Origin: Pyrinomonadaceae bacterium
Lineage (GTDB): Bacteria > Acidobacteriota > Blastocatellia > Pyrinomonadales > Pyrinomonadaceae
DNA length: 50,391 nt
Direction: 5' to 3'
Assembly (NCBI GenBank): GCA_013003215.1
Contig: JABDKD010000215.1
Location: 1 to 50,391, forward strand
Part shown: positions 7,634-16,956 of the stretch, piece by piece
How the letters are laid out: every line of letters starts with the position of its first letter
Numbering within the stretch: position 1 is the first letter of the stretch
Program-made: the position numbers and the translations under genes
Notes under the pieces: model-generated
What the model saw: only the letters and a program-made list of their open reading frames with translations
Databases searched by the model: none
Told to the model about the DNA's origin: nothing

Positions 7634-7653
7634 ATATGCGTACACAGTAATAC
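7634..7653 (-). promoter_or_regulatory. Degenerate third operator copy upstream of the ArsR gene
   Basis: ATATGCGTACACAGTAATAC matches the perfect operator at 7226-7245 in 12 of 20 positions, including the half-site CAGT-AT. It starts 15 nt before the ArsR start codon, as expected for autoregulation. The match is weak. Confidence 0.4.
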
Positions 7654-7660
7654 AACCATG

Positions 7661-7793
7661 GAATGGACAATCTTCCAAAGAACTCATTGGCCGGCCGGGG
7701 ACTGAGCCATGTAGGCGGTGATCAAAGTGAATACCGATGGGCATTGGCCCGAGATTAAAGGCCTGAGTACTTTATGATTCCAATTGTCCATTC
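7661..7793. repeat. 133-bp segment flanked by an 11-bp inverted repeat
   Basis: GAATGGACAAT at 7661-7671 is exactly inverted at 7783-7793 (ATTGTCCATTC). It lies between the ArsR gene and the MscS stop codon. No ORF or transposase is inside. It could be a small non-autonomous element remnant or chance. Confidence 0.35.
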
Positions 7794-7841
7794 GGAAATT
7801 GTCTATTTATTGCCAACCGTCCATCGAACAAGTGTAAGTTT

Positions 7842-10400
7842 CTACTTCTCTGGCTTGACCGCTTTTAGCGTTTTTTCATCGATACTTTTGAAATGAAGAT
7901 CGCGTTGTGGAAACGGAATCTCGATTCCGGCTTCTTCAAGCCCGTCGTGAATCGCAAGTGTCAAATCGCTCCGAACAACTGCCCATTGATCAGCATTGTC
8001 GGTCCAGGCCCGTAACTGAAAATCAAGTGAACTGTCTCCAAACCCTACAAAGATGACCCTGGGAGGTGGATCAGCGAGAGTGTCCTCGTTTTCTACACCC
8101 ACCTTTTCGAGTATTGCCATCACTTCCCTCGGATCGGTTCCGTAAGCCACGCCAACATTGATTTCGAGCCTGCGTTCCCGGTCTGAAAAGGTCCAGTTGG
8201 TAACCTCTTCCGATATCAACTGACCATTGGGTAGTATGACTTCTGATCCATCGAGGGTCCGCAACACGCTTGCCCGAAGACCAATTCGCGTGAGCTCCCC
8301 CTGGTGTGTTCCAACCTGCACGAAATCATCCACTTTTACGGGACGCTCAAACAAGAGTATCAAGCCGGAAACGAAGTTATTGACAATCGCCTGCATACCA
8401 AACCCAAGTCCTACACCGAATGCTCCGGCAAGAATCGTGAATTTCGTTAGGTCAACACCGATGGCAGCGATGGCAAGAAGTAGTCCAACCAGCAACAGAA
8501 CATAATGAAGAATGGTCGAAATCGCATAGGAGAGTCCGCTTCCGAGCTCGACACGCGGATATACGTCCTCGTTCAGTACAAAACGAATTAACCTCGATAT
8601 GGCGAAGGATAGCCAAATGGTAAAACCGAACACAAGGATGTCGCTTGCCGAGAAAGAGAGCGAGCCAACTGCTACCGGTGTTGAAAGCCATTCCCCGACA
8701 AAACTAAAGAGATCCTGCCGGATGGAAAACAGATTCAGGGTAAACAAGATCCACGAAATAATCCCGATCCATTTCAGAAAGGTAAACACCTTATTTTTAA
8801 TGAGGGACCGATAGTTGTTCACCATCCCCAGCTCTGAAAGCGGTCGGATCCGGAGCGCAAAAACCGTCAGACTCTTAAGGATTTGGATCGTTGCGTAAAT
8901 TAATAGAGCGGAATACGCGCTAGACAGAACGCTGTTCCCGATGGTTCGTGAAAGATTCACAAACCCGAAAACTCCTGTGACAAGCGCGATACCAAGAAGA
9001 CCGATAGCAAATGGGGTAATTTTTCTGATTACCTTAAAAATGCTCTGATATTCGACATCAGACTTACCACTCGAAGGCCGCTGCCATAGAAACCAAAACA
9101 GAAACGCCACTGCTCCAATCATTTCTGCAGTAAATATAAGACGCGCAAGCAAGGGCTGCGATTCCGTTATCTGTCTCAAAAGGTCTACGAGGTAGAGAAC
9201 AAGAAGAACATTCAGGATAGGGAAAACCGGCTTTTCCAAGATTCTTCTTAGGTAGAGCACTCCGGGGATAAGAGCTGCTGCTCCAAGAATCGCGATTAAC
9301 ATTCTCGGGGCCTGAGGATAGAACTGGCCGCTTAGCATTATCGCCAGAATCAACGCACTAGCTATCGGCAGATTGAATACGGCAAATGCGGGTTTCAGTT
9401 CCGGATCGCTTTCGACCAACGGATGGAGCCTGCTCCTTGCCCAAAAAAGAAAACCTGCAAATCCAAGAAAGATCAAAACGTGAAAAACTATCGAATCCCG
9501 CTTTCCTGACAGATATTGCCCTATTGCGGTCAGCTGGGACCGATACGAATTCCCCGCCTTAGCGAAAACTGCCCCGACGGAATCACCGGAAGGCGCCGAA
9601 GACCAGATTGGCTGGCTATCCCTTTCAAAGAGGCGACTCAGAGCTTCGTCCCTCACTTCACCGATTGATTTCAGAACCTCCTCAGCACGGTTGTCAGTTT
9701 TGATAACCTGCGATTGGAGCAAGAGTACGTCCGATTTTTGTTCCCTGACTGACTTCTCCGTCGTTCTTACGAGCGAGATCGTACTCCGGGCTGTCACGAG
9801 AATCTCTTCAGGCACCCCGTTGACCACGTCGCGTTCTGTGTCCTGAACGATTTCCTCATCCCCGGACGACGTACGACCAGAATTCAGCGACTTGAGCGTC
9901 AGGTTCCAGACTTGACCAAGATTTTCGAGTTCTTTTAAGTTCGAGACGTACCCTGCGATCGTGACTTCCAGCTCTGTTTTCCATGACGGAATCTGCTTTG
10001 CGGCAAATTGCCAATCCTGTTCAACCTTCTTTAGTGTTTCGAGCGACGGGCGGGCGGCGAGTAATGCCCGCGTCTCAACTGTTCTTGTGTCTAGATCCTT
10101 GTTGAGTGATTTGAGCGACGAACGGATTTCCTCTAACGAAGAGACACCTCTTACAGACTTCTTTATCACCTCAATTCGGGCCTTCGTATCCTCTGACAAT
10201 GCATTGATTTCTGAAACCGGGATCGGAGTCGGCTCTGGTGTTGGAGTCTGCTGGGGCGAGGACTCGGCAACCGGGGTCGATTCACTTTCCGTTATCGCCG
10301 GTAACTGAGCTTCAATCTCAGGAGTGAAACCAAAAACTATTAGCGCCGTCATCAATGCGATTGTAAAAAACATTGACGGCGTTGTCGGGTATCTTGCCAT
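7842..10400 (-). CDS. Large MscS-family mechanosensitive channel (MscK-like layout)
   Basis: 852 residues. An N-terminal hydrophobic signal (to about residue 31) leads into a Pro/Thr-rich segment and a ~230-residue coiled-coil-rich periplasmic region. About ten membrane helices follow (residues ~300-640). The pore helix and MscS beta domain sit at ~650-760 with the diagnostic GAFGVGLGFGMQ, NNFVSGLILLFERPVKVDD, then the soluble alpha/beta part. Length and order resemble MscK/MscM rather than the 286-residue MscS. Such channels open on membrane tension to release solutes in osmotic downshift. It appears monocistronic. The chosen ATG has GGGGGA almost touching it, so a start at the next Met (residue 9) is possible. 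Confidence 0.92.
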   Translation of the reverse strand: MARYPTTPSMFFTIALMTALIVFGFTPEIEAQLPAITESESTPVAESSPQQTPTPEPTPIPVSEINALSEDTKARIEVIKKSVRGVSSLEEIRSSLKSLNKDLDTRTVETRALLAARPSLETLKKVEQDWQFAAKQIPSWKTELEVTIAGYVSNLKELENLGQVWNLTLKSLNSGRTSSGDEEIVQDTERDVVNGVPEEILVTARSTISLVRTTEKSVREQKSDVLLLQSQVIKTDNRAEEVLKSIGEVRDEALSRLFERDSQPIWSSAPSGDSVGAVFAKAGNSYRSQLTAIGQYLSGKRDSIVFHVLIFLGFAGFLFWARSRLHPLVESDPELKPAFAVFNLPIASALILAIMLSGQFYPQAPRMLIAILGAAALIPGVLYLRRILEKPVFPILNVLLVLYLVDLLRQITESQPLLARLIFTAEMIGAVAFLFWFLWQRPSSGKSDVEYQSIFKVIRKITPFAIGLLGIALVTGVFGFVNLSRTIGNSVLSSAYSALLIYATIQILKSLTVFALRIRPLSELGMVNNYRSLIKNKVFTFLKWIGIISWILFTLNLFSIRQDLFSFVGEWLSTPVAVGSLSFSASDILVFGFTIWLSFAISRLIRFVLNEDVYPRVELGSGLSYAISTILHYVLLLVGLLLAIAAIGVDLTKFTILAGAFGVGLGFGMQAIVNNFVSGLILLFERPVKVDDFVQVGTHQGELTRIGLRASVLRTLDGSEVILPNGQLISEEVTNWTFSDRERRLEINVGVAYGTDPREVMAILEKVGVENEDTLADPPPRVIFVGFGDSSLDFQLRAWTDNADQWAVVRSDLTLAIHDGLEEAGIEIPFPQRDLHFKSIDEKTLKAVKPEK

Positions 10401-10756
10401 TCCCCCTATCGTATCTGAAAACCTATTTACTTTAACAACTCAAAATTCGGAATGATCAGTCGAAAATCAAGTTATGCCAGTCCGGACTGAGGTCTTTTTT
10501 TGGATTGTCACCGCTCCGTTCAAGCTTCGAAGGAACTCCGTTTATGCCGGCAGGGTTTTAGCGGTTCGGATTCATGGGTCCCGACGGAAGTGCGTATACA
10601 CAGTACGTTGGGATATTTAGATACGCGAACGGAATTTTTCGATTCGCCAAAGTTGAAATGCTTGGGACTATTGTCGAGTGAACCATTCTGACAATGAAGA
10701 GGGCGAGACAAAACTGCCCCGCCCTCTTCATGGGTGAATCTTTGATTTGTGACGAC
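10401..10756. other. Intergenic region between MscS-like gene and glmS
   Basis: 356 bp. It should hold the promoter of the MscS-like gene (leftward). Apart from the long hairpin at 10694-10731, I see no gene, tandem repeat or clear promoter. The short ORFs present have no coding character. Confidence 0.6.
10694..10731 (-). terminator. Long hairpin after glmS, likely terminator
   Basis: A perfect 12-bp stem ATGAAGAGGGCG / CGCCCTCTTCAT with a 14-nt loop lies 26 nt beyond the glmS stop. The following minus-strand sequence (TGTCAG) has no clear U-tract, so it may act as a 3'-end stabiliser or a weak terminator. Confidence 0.55.
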
Positions 10757-12619
10757 CTATTCCACTGTTACCGATTTAGCAAGGTTCCTCGGTTGATCCA
10801 CATCACACCCGCGACGGACGGCGATGTGATACGCAAGAAGTTGCAGCGGAACAACTGAGAGGATTGGCGCCAGGAGATCGTTTGTCTCCGGTACCTCGAT
10901 AACGTAATCGGATACAAGGGAACTCATCTCATCTCCTTCGGTAAGTACCGAAAGAATGATACCGTCACGCGATTTAACCTCTACAATATTGGAGTGTGTC
11001 TTTTCGTAACGAAGTTCGCTCGCCTCATTTCCACTTTCCCGTGTGTTCACGATCACGACCGGGAGTTTCTCGTCGATCAGCGCATTCGGACCGTGCTTCA
11101 TCTCTCCGGCAGGATATCCTTCGGCGTGGATATAGGAAATCTCTTTGAGTTTTAATGCCCCTTCCAGTGCCACCGGGAAATTGATCCCACGACCCAGATA
11201 AAGGAAGTCCTGTGAACGGAAGAATTCGCGCGACATTTCCTCAATATTGTCGGCGTCGCTGAGCAAGTGTTCGATCTTGAGAGGTAATTCGGCGAGTTCC
11301 TGCGCGTGGTGTTTCGCCGTTTCTTCATCGATCTTGCCCCTCAATTGACCGAGATACATCGCGAAAAGATATATCGCCACCATTTGGGCGGTAAAGGCCT
11401 TAGTGGAAGCGACACCGATCTCGGGTCCAGCATGCGTCAGAATCGTTCCTTCGGCCTCGCGCGTGATCATTGACCCCTGAACATTACAGATAGCAAGGAC
11501 TTTGCAGCCTGCATTCTTGGCTTCTCTCATTGCAGCGATAGTGTCCGCAGTTTCACCGGACTGCGAGATTACCAATAAAAGATCTGTTTCCAGAAGCACG
11601 GGGTTTCGGTAGCGGAATTCAGAAGCATAATCGACCTCGACCGGAACCCGCGCAAGCTCTTCGATCATGTATTTGCCTGCGATACCTGCATGCCAGGACG
11701 TTCCGCATGCTGCTATCTTTACCGATGTAACGTTTCGAAAATCCTCTTCGGTGATTTCCATCTCGTCGAGATAGACCTTACCGTCGTCGAGCGAGACGCG
11801 ACCCTGCACCGTATCCCGTACCGCACGCGGCTGTTCATAGACCTCTTTGAGCATGAAGTGCTTAAAGCCGCCCTTTTCCGCCATGATCGGGTCCCAGGTG
11901 ATTCTCTGCTGCTTCGGCTCGACAGCGTTTCCGTCGAAATCCGTCGCTCGCACCGAGTCTTTGGTTAGTATCGCAATTTCCCGCTCGCCCAAATAGAACA
12001 CGTCACGGGTATGCTGCAGAATCGCCGGAATATCAGATGCGACAAAAAACTCACCGTCGCCGAGTCCGATCACAACGGGAGGCCCTTCCCTTACTGCGAT
12101 AATCGTATCCGGTTCATCGATCGATATGATCGAAAGTGCAAAGATGCCTCGAAGCTCTTTGACCGCTTTTCGAACTGCCTCCTCGAGTGAGAGCCCATCG
12201 TTTTCCTTGTAATGGCCGATCAAATGGGCGACTACTTCGGTATCCGTTTCCGTCTTGAACTCGCTTCCAAGTTCCACAAGCCTCTCTTTCAGCTGGAGAT
12301 AATTCTCGATGATTCCATTGTGAACAACGACGATCTTGCCGGACTGGTCGCGGTGCGGGTGTGCGTTTTCTTCAGTCGGACGCCCATGTGTCGCCCAGCG
12401 AGTGTGGCCAATACCATAGTTACCTTCAAGCGGATTAAGCCTTATCGCTTCTTCAAGATTGCGGAGTTTACCCTCAGCGCGACGCAGTGAAAGACCGTTT
12501 TCGTCGTCCACGACTGCAATACCCGCCGAATCATATCCCCGGTATTCCAACTTTTTCAGGCCGTCCAGGATCAATGGCACGACTTGCTTATTTCCAACGT
12601 ATCCGACTATTCCACACAT
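10757..12619 (-). CDS. glmS: Glutamine--fructose-6-phosphate aminotransferase (isomerizing)
   Basis: 620 residues, full length. MCGIVGYVG supplies Cys2, the N-terminal nucleophile of the class II glutaminase domain, with [12 protein letters not shown] and NGIIENY downstream. Two SIS sugar-isomerase domains follow, with [21 protein letters not shown] and the C-terminal [13 protein letters not shown]. It makes glucosamine-6-phosphate, the first committed step to UDP-GlcNAc for peptidoglycan, lipid A and exopolysaccharide. GlmU, two steps later, is encoded just upstream (12846-14279) with a repeat-rich spacer between them, so co-transcription is uncertain. A GGAG sits about 16 nt from the ATG. 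Confidence 0.97.
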   Translation of the reverse strand: MCGIVGYVGNKQVVPLILDGLKKLEYRGYDSAGIAVVDDENGLSLRRAEGKLRNLEEAIRLNPLEGNYGIGHTRWATHGRPTEENAHPHRDQSGKIVVVHNGIIENYLQLKERLVELGSEFKTETDTEVVAHLIGHYKENDGLSLEEAVRKAVKELRGIFALSIISIDEPDTIIAVREGPPVVIGLGDGEFFVASDIPAILQHTRDVFYLGEREIAILTKDSVRATDFDGNAVEPKQQRITWDPIMAEKGGFKHFMLKEVYEQPRAVRDTVQGRVSLDDGKVYLDEMEITEEDFRNVTSVKIAACGTSWHAGIAGKYMIEELARVPVEVDYASEFRYRNPVLLETDLLLVISQSGETADTIAAMREAKNAGCKVLAICNVQGSMITREAEGTILTHAGPEIGVASTKAFTAQMVAIYLFAMYLGQLRGKIDEETAKHHAQELAELPLKIEHLLSDADNIEEMSREFFRSQDFLYLGRGINFPVALEGALKLKEISYIHAEGYPAGEMKHGPNALIDEKLPVVIVNTRESGNEASELRYEKTHSNIVEVKSRDGIILSVLTEGDEMSSLVSDYVIEVPETNDLLAPILSVVPLQLLAYHIAVRRGCDVDQPRNLAKSVTVE

Positions 12620-12640
12620 AAAAACGCTCTACGAGCTCCA

Positions 12641-12694
12641 GTTCAAAGTTCAGAGTTCAAGGTTCAAAGTTCAGAGTTCAAGGTTCAAAGTTCA
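12641..12694. repeat. 2.6 copies of a 21-bp tandem repeat in the glmS leader
   Basis: The unit begins GTTCAAAGTTCAGAG and repeats exactly at 12641-12661 and 12662-12682, with a 12-bp partial copy to 12694. On the minus strand it reads as alternating TTTGAAC/CTTGAAC/CTCTGAAC and lies 22 nt upstream of the glmS start. It is a simple-sequence expansion, with no spacers as in CRISPR. Confidence 0.85.
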
Positions 12695-12792
12695 TTTTAG
12701 CTGAATCGGAGTTGATTCACACATGCCAACATCAACAACCTTATAAAGTACCAATCGAGCCAAATTTCGAGGTTAACAAAGACTGTCTTTCA

Positions 12793-12866
12793 CTCCTTCT
12801 TTCCTTCTTTCCTTCTTTCCTTCTTTCCTTCTCTCCTACTCTCCTTCACTCCTTCTCTCCTTCTCG
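12793..12866. repeat. Polypyrimidine microsatellite crossing the glmU stop codon
   Basis: About five units of CTTTCCTT grade into CTCC/CTTC-rich sequence. The tract begins downstream of glmU and runs into its last codons, so the encoded tail (EEGERGREGEKE) comes from the repeat. Confidence 0.85.
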
Positions 12867-14279
12867 CCCGCGCTCACCCTCTTCCTTGACCAGCGTCTTT
12901 ATAAATCTCGCCGGTGAGCCCACGGCAAGCTTGTTGTCGGGTATATCTTTGTTCGCGACAGTGCCGGCACCGGTTACGACGCCGTCACCCACCTTGATCG
13001 GAGCGATCAGCATGGTGTCTGAACCGATCCGGACGTTGTTACCGATCTCAGTCTTATGTTTGTTCACGCCGTCGTAGTTACACGTGATCGTACCCGCGCC
13101 AATGTTTGAATTCTCACCCACCGTTGCATCACCAAGGTACGTTAGATGGTTTGCTTTGGAACCGCGGCCAAGCGTCGAATTCTTCATCTCGACAAAGTTC
13201 CCGACCCGTGATCCGTCTTCCATTCTGGCATTTGGCCTAAGGTGTGCTGAAGGCCCTATGTTGCAGCGATTCCCAACTGAAGCATTGGTAATAAGGCAGT
13301 TGTCCAAAACTGTTACGCCATTGCCGAGATCTGAATCTGCAACTCTTGATCCGGGCCGGATCTCACAGCCATCTCCAATGGTTGAAGTGCCTTCAATAGT
13401 TACGTTCGGATGTATCACGGTGTCGCGCCCGATCTTTGCATCCGCGCTCACGTAGGTGTTTTTGGGATCTATAAAAGTGACCCCATAGTCGAGCATAAGC
13501 TTTTTGATCGTCCGTCTTCGAAGATGTTTTTCAAGGGAAGCAAGCTGGGCGCGGTTGTTGATCCCTTCGATCTCCCGCCGGCTGCCGTGCTTGTAAATCG
13601 ATACCGGTTCCCCTTCGGACGAAAGAACCGCGGGCACATCGGTGAGATAAAACTCTCCCTGGGCGTTGTCGTTACCCACTCTCGAAAGGGCATTGAATAA
13701 CTTTATCGCTTCGAAACAGTAGAGCCCCGCATTAATCTCTTTTACAGCAAGCTGGTCCTCGTTACAGTCCTTCTGCTCCACAATCTGTTTAAAGATCCCA
13801 TGGTCATCGCGCACTATCCGCCCGTAACCGGTAGGATCGTTAAGAGAAACGGTCAGCATCGTAGCCGCCGCACCCTTACCACGGTGGTCACGGTGCTGTT
13901 GAACGAGTTTAGCGAGGGTCTCCGCACGAATCATGGGGACATCACCCGAGAGAATCAGAAGCGTCGAATCCTGTGCCTGCAGATGATTCCTTGCCGCATT
14001 TACAGCATCGCCTGTCCCAAGTTGTTTTTCCTGTATAACAAACTCCACGATCGACTCGTCGAGTTCATTGAGAACGGCCGTCTTAACATCTTCGGCCTGG
14101 TGTCCTACCACTACATAAATCTTCTCAGGAGCGAGAGCCATTGCCGTTCGGCAGACATGGTTGATCAACGGGCGGCCGTCGAGTTTATGCAGTACCTTTG
14201 CAAGGTTCGAACGCATACGCGTCCCTAACCCGGCTGCAAGTATCAGCACGTTCAGAGGTTTGTTTTGTTCTTCACTCAT
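12846..14279 (-). CDS. glmU: Bifunctional GlcNAc-1-P uridyltransferase / GlcN-1-P acetyltransferase
   Basis: 477 residues. The N-terminal pyrophosphorylase domain has LAAGLGTRMRS, LGTGDAV and LSGDVP. From about residue 250 a left-handed beta-helix of hexapeptide repeats forms the acetyltransferase, with GNFVEMKNS, NHLTYLGDA and NIGAGTITCNYDG. It produces UDP-GlcNAc from glucosamine-1-phosphate. The C-terminus is longer than usual by a charged EEGERGREGEKE tail encoded by a purine-rich microsatellite that crosses the stop codon. The start overlaps the YvcK-like stop (ATGA), so the two are translationally coupled. Confidence 0.96.
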   Translation of the reverse strand: MSEEQNKPLNVLILAAGLGTRMRSNLAKVLHKLDGRPLINHVCRTAMALAPEKIYVVVGHQAEDVKTAVLNELDESIVEFVIQEKQLGTGDAVNAARNHLQAQDSTLLILSGDVPMIRAETLAKLVQQHRDHRGKGAAATMLTVSLNDPTGYGRIVRDDHGIFKQIVEQKDCNEDQLAVKEINAGLYCFEAIKLFNALSRVGNDNAQGEFYLTDVPAVLSSEGEPVSIYKHGSRREIEGINNRAQLASLEKHLRRRTIKKLMLDYGVTFIDPKNTYVSADAKIGRDTVIHPNVTIEGTSTIGDGCEIRPGSRVADSDLGNGVTVLDNCLITNASVGNRCNIGPSAHLRPNARMEDGSRVGNFVEMKNSTLGRGSKANHLTYLGDATVGENSNIGAGTITCNYDGVNKHKTEIGNNVRIGSDTMLIAPIKVGDGVVTGAGTVANKDIPDNKLAVGSPARFIKTLVKEEGERGREGEKE

Positions 14280-15349
14280 ATGACAACAGGGTCACTGTAT
14301 TCGGACTTCATACGTTCTCGGATCTTATGCATTTGAGGTTGCTGCAGCGCGCTCAACATCACGACATCTGCAAGTTTTCCGGGGTGGTGCCTCACTTTCT
14401 TGCCTTCATCCAGAAGGTTTCCATAGACTATTTGAGCACCCTGTATCTTTTCAGGACGGATGGAATCACTGATTCCGATTTGCTTAGCACCCTGATCCAT
14501 ATACCTCGATGCCTGGGAATTTCGTATAGGAAAATTGTTGACGATCACATAGTCGAAATCGATCGCCGGGGCGTATTCTTTTACTATCTCCAAATGTCGC
14601 CGGGCACTCAGTCCGTCAGTCTCTCCGGGCTGGGTCATGAGGTTGGAGATATACACCTTTGTCGCTGAAGAACGTGCAATCGATTCAGAAACTCCTTCGA
14701 CCAACAGCGGCGGAATTAGGCTTGTAAACAGGGAACCGGGGCCGAGAGTAATGATGTTCGCTCCCTGTATCGCCTCTAGCGCCTCGGGTAACGGGTGACA
14801 GGTCTCTGGTTCCAAACGAAGGTTCTTGATGCGGTTCCCGACTTCCCCGACGTTTGTTTCACCATGCACTGTGCTGCCGTCGTCAAGTTCTGCGTGAAGT
14901 CTTACGTCCTCCATCGTCGCCGGGAAAATTTGTCCTTTACTGACAAGAATCTCCGATGAGAGTTTCACGGCTTCGGAGAAATCACCGGTAATCTCAGACA
15001 TCGCCGCGAGAAAGAGGTTTCCAAAGCTGTGGCCTCCAAGTTCTCCATCGCCTCGGAAACGATGTTGGAAAAGCCTCGACAGCAGGTGCGAGTCCTCGGA
15101 GAGCGCGACCATACAGTTGCGGATGTCCCCCGGCGGAAGCATCTTCAACTCATCGCGAAGCCGACCCGAGCTGCCGCCATCATCGGATACCGCGACTATC
15201 GCAGAAAGACTACTGATCCATGTAGGCTTCGTACTTTCTGCGTCAACATATTTTTTCAATCCGGAAAGTAGTGTGGAGAGACCGTTTCCGCCCCCTATGG
15301 CTACTACATTTAATCCGAGCGAAGTTTGTGAAAATAAATGGTTTTTCAT
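14276..15349 (-). CDS. YvcK/CofD-like putative gluconeogenesis factor
   Basis: 357 residues if started at the ATG at 15349. A TTG at 15412 preceded by AGGA would add 21 residues, so the start is uncertain. The N-terminus has VVAIGGGNGLSTLLSGLK, and further on come VSDDGGSSGRLR, PPGDIRN and LGPGSLFTSLIPPLL, all hallmarks of the YvcK branch of the CofD family. These proteins bind UDP-sugars (UDP-GlcNAc) and influence cell-wall precursor flow and cell shape. Coupling to glmU by an ATGA overlap agrees with this. Sequence cannot show whether it has enzymatic activity. Confidence 0.9.
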   Translation of the reverse strand: MKNHLFSQTSLGLNVVAIGGGNGLSTLLSGLKKYVDAESTKPTWISSLSAIVAVSDDGGSSGRLRDELKMLPPGDIRNCMVALSEDSHLLSRLFQHRFRGDGELGGHSFGNLFLAAMSEITGDFSEAVKLSSEILVSKGQIFPATMEDVRLHAELDDGSTVHGETNVGEVGNRIKNLRLEPETCHPLPEALEAIQGANIITLGPGSLFTSLIPPLLVEGVSESIARSSATKVYISNLMTQPGETDGLSARRHLEIVKEYAPAIDFDYVIVNNFPIRNSQASRYMDQGAKQIGISDSIRPEKIQGAQIVYGNLLDEGKKVRHHPGKLADVVMLSALQQPQMHKIRERMKSEYSDPVVI

Positions 15350-15790
15350 TAATGAAGCGGATTTACATTGAGGGCCGATACGCGGGTTGGAGCGATTACT
15401 CTGTCCGTACAAAAATCCTGCACAGAAATATCGTAAAATCGGGTGAATTTTATCATTATTTGTTTTTGTTTATCAATTGACCAACCTCGCGGAATTTCCC
15501 TTTTCGGGCTTGTTCAATCGCCGGTTCCTACAAAAAGCACCCCTGACCTTTCACCCGAGACCGATAAACCAGTCTAAATACCCCCATTTGATCAGGTTAC
15601 ATTTCGGACGGTTAAAAGACGATAAACAGAAAAAAACACTTGAAGCATATTCTAGGCGTATGCTAAATTATTTATTGCGGCTGTATTTCAGGCCTGCCTC
15701 TTTAGCCGTAGTACAAAAACAAGTTACAATTAGGTATGAGACGCTACCTCAGGCTTCTATACCTTTAGACAAAACGAGAAGAACAAAAAG
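15350..15790. other. Divergent intergenic region between yvcK-like gene and mglB
   Basis: About 440 bp holding the promoters of both divergent units. On the plus strand TTGAAG and TAAATT are 18 nt apart near 15641-15670, a plausible but weak promoter for mglBA. A 112-codon ORF at 15477-15815 overlaps mglB and has no family features, so I do not call it. No repeats stand out. Confidence 0.45.
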
Positions 15791-16273
15791 ATGGCAGAAA
15801 CGCCGGTCATTATAAGAGAACAGCAGTTTCAGAAGATAAAGAACGTGCTTGCGCGATTGTGTGCCGAGGCGGCGGCGAGAGTTGTGTTTCTCGTTGACCG
15901 GGACGGCCAGCCGATCGCGTTCCATGGTGAGATTGGCGAGATGGACACGACGAGTTTCTCGTCATTGGCAGCGGGTAATGTCGCAGCCACGAGTTCAATG
16001 GCTAAGCTGATCGGTGAAGACCAATTCCCTTCGGTGGTCCACGAAGGCGAACGTGAAAGTATTTTTATAAGCGTCATAGGCCGGAGCCTGCTTGTTGTAG
16101 TATTTGATGAACGCTCGACACTTGGACTTGTAAAGCTCAGAACAAAGAAGGCGACATTCGCCGTCGCGGAGATACTGGAAGACGTAGCCCGTGACTCTGC
16201 GAACCAGAGTCTTGACGAGAGTTCTTTCTTCGCGGAAATAACCGACGAAGATATTGATAGTTTGTTTGGTTAG
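15791..16273 (+). CDS. mglB: Roadblock/LC7 protein, MglB-like GTPase-activating partner
   Basis: 160 residues with one Roadblock/LC7 domain (about 12-130): FQKIKNVLARLCAEA, VFLVDRDGQPIAFHGE, SSLAAGNVAATSSMAKLIGE. The C-terminal ~30 residues are acidic. Together with the GTPase encoded 40 nt downstream it reproduces the MglB-MglA pair, in which the MglB dimer is the GAP that sets polarity of MglA in motile cells. Fusion or direct adjacency of the two genes is the usual arrangement. It starts the only plus-strand unit in the first 40 kb. Confidence 0.92.
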   Translation: MAETPVIIREQQFQKIKNVLARLCAEAAARVVFLVDRDGQPIAFHGEIGEMDTTSFSSLAAGNVAATSSMAKLIGEDQFPSVVHEGERESIFISVIGRSLLVVVFDERSTLGLVKLRTKKATFAVAEILEDVARDSANQSLDESSFFAEITDEDIDSLFG

Positions 16274-16312
16274 AGTCCTTTTTTCGGCCTCGTTCAGGGC
16301 CTTTTCGAAATT

Positions 16313-16897
16313 ATGACCTTCATAAATTACGCATCACGCGAGATTAACTGCAAGATCGTTTACTACGGTCCGGGGCTATGTGGGAAAACCACAAATTTGC
16401 AGTACATCTATGATTCGACCGCGCCTCAGGCAAAAGGAAAACTGATAAGTCTCGCAACCGAGACGGACCGGACCCTGTTTTTCGACTTTATGCCTTTGGA
16501 ATTGGGAACGGTACGTGGATTTAAAACACGTTTTCATCTCTATACCGTTCCGGGACAAGTCTACTATGACGCGTCACGAAAGCTTATCCTGAAAGGTGTG
16601 GATGGTGTTGTATTCGTCGCCGACAGTCAGGAAGAACGCATGGACGCGAATATAGAGTCGCTATACAACCTTCAGGAGAACCTGGAAGCTCAGGGATTTG
16701 ATCTGATGAAGATTCCTTATGTCCTGCAGCTAAACAAGCGCGACCTTCCGAACGTAATTCCGATCGATGAACTTTCAGCTGAGCTCAAGCAGAAAGGTGA
16801 ACCGGTTTACGAAGCCGTCGCTACCAATGGTGAAGGAGTGTTTGATACGCTCAAAGCCGTTGCGAAGCAGGTACTAACTGAATTGAGAAAGGGTTAA
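16313..16897 (+). CDS. mglA: MglA-type small Ras-like GTPase
   Basis: 194 residues. P-loop GPGLCGKTT (residues 19-27), TVPGQ switch II (78-82) and NKRD base-recognition motif (141-144). As in other MglA proteins, the DxxG of Ras is replaced by VPGQ. The start [19 protein letters not shown] is nearly invariant in the family. It acts as a cytosolic polarity switch, GTP-bound at one cell pole. No other motility or pilus gene lies nearby except a PilZ protein 25 kb away. A terminator follows directly. Confidence 0.95.
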   Translation: MTFINYASREINCKIVYYGPGLCGKTTNLQYIYDSTAPQAKGKLISLATETDRTLFFDFMPLELGTVRGFKTRFHLYTVPGQVYYDASRKLILKGVDGVVFVADSQEERMDANIESLYNLQENLEAQGFDLMKIPYVLQLNKRDLPNVIPIDELSAELKQKGEPVYEAVATNGEGVFDTLKAVAKQVLTELRKG

Positions 16898-16919
16898 ATA
16901 TCTCTAGAAATGAATAAGA

Positions 16920-16948
16920 AGGCCGTCCAAACCGGGCGGCCTCTTTGT
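16920..16948 (+). terminator. Terminator after mglA
   Basis: AGGCCG-(11-nt loop)-CGGCCT followed by CTTTGT on the plus strand, 23 nt after the mglA stop. Confidence 0.7.
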
Positions 16949-16956
16949 GATTGGAA

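Noticed and set aside
12641..12694. CRISPR-like array
   Set aside because: Repeats are directly adjacent with no spacers and no cas genes occur in the window.
12620..12845. glmS ribozyme upstream of glmS
   Set aside because: Only tandem and simple repeats are found; none of the ribozyme core is recognisable, and the ribozyme is mainly known from Firmicutes and relatives.
15477..15815. 112-codon plus-strand ORF overlapping the mglB start
   Set aside because: It overlaps a real gene, lacks a ribosome site and shows no family resemblance.
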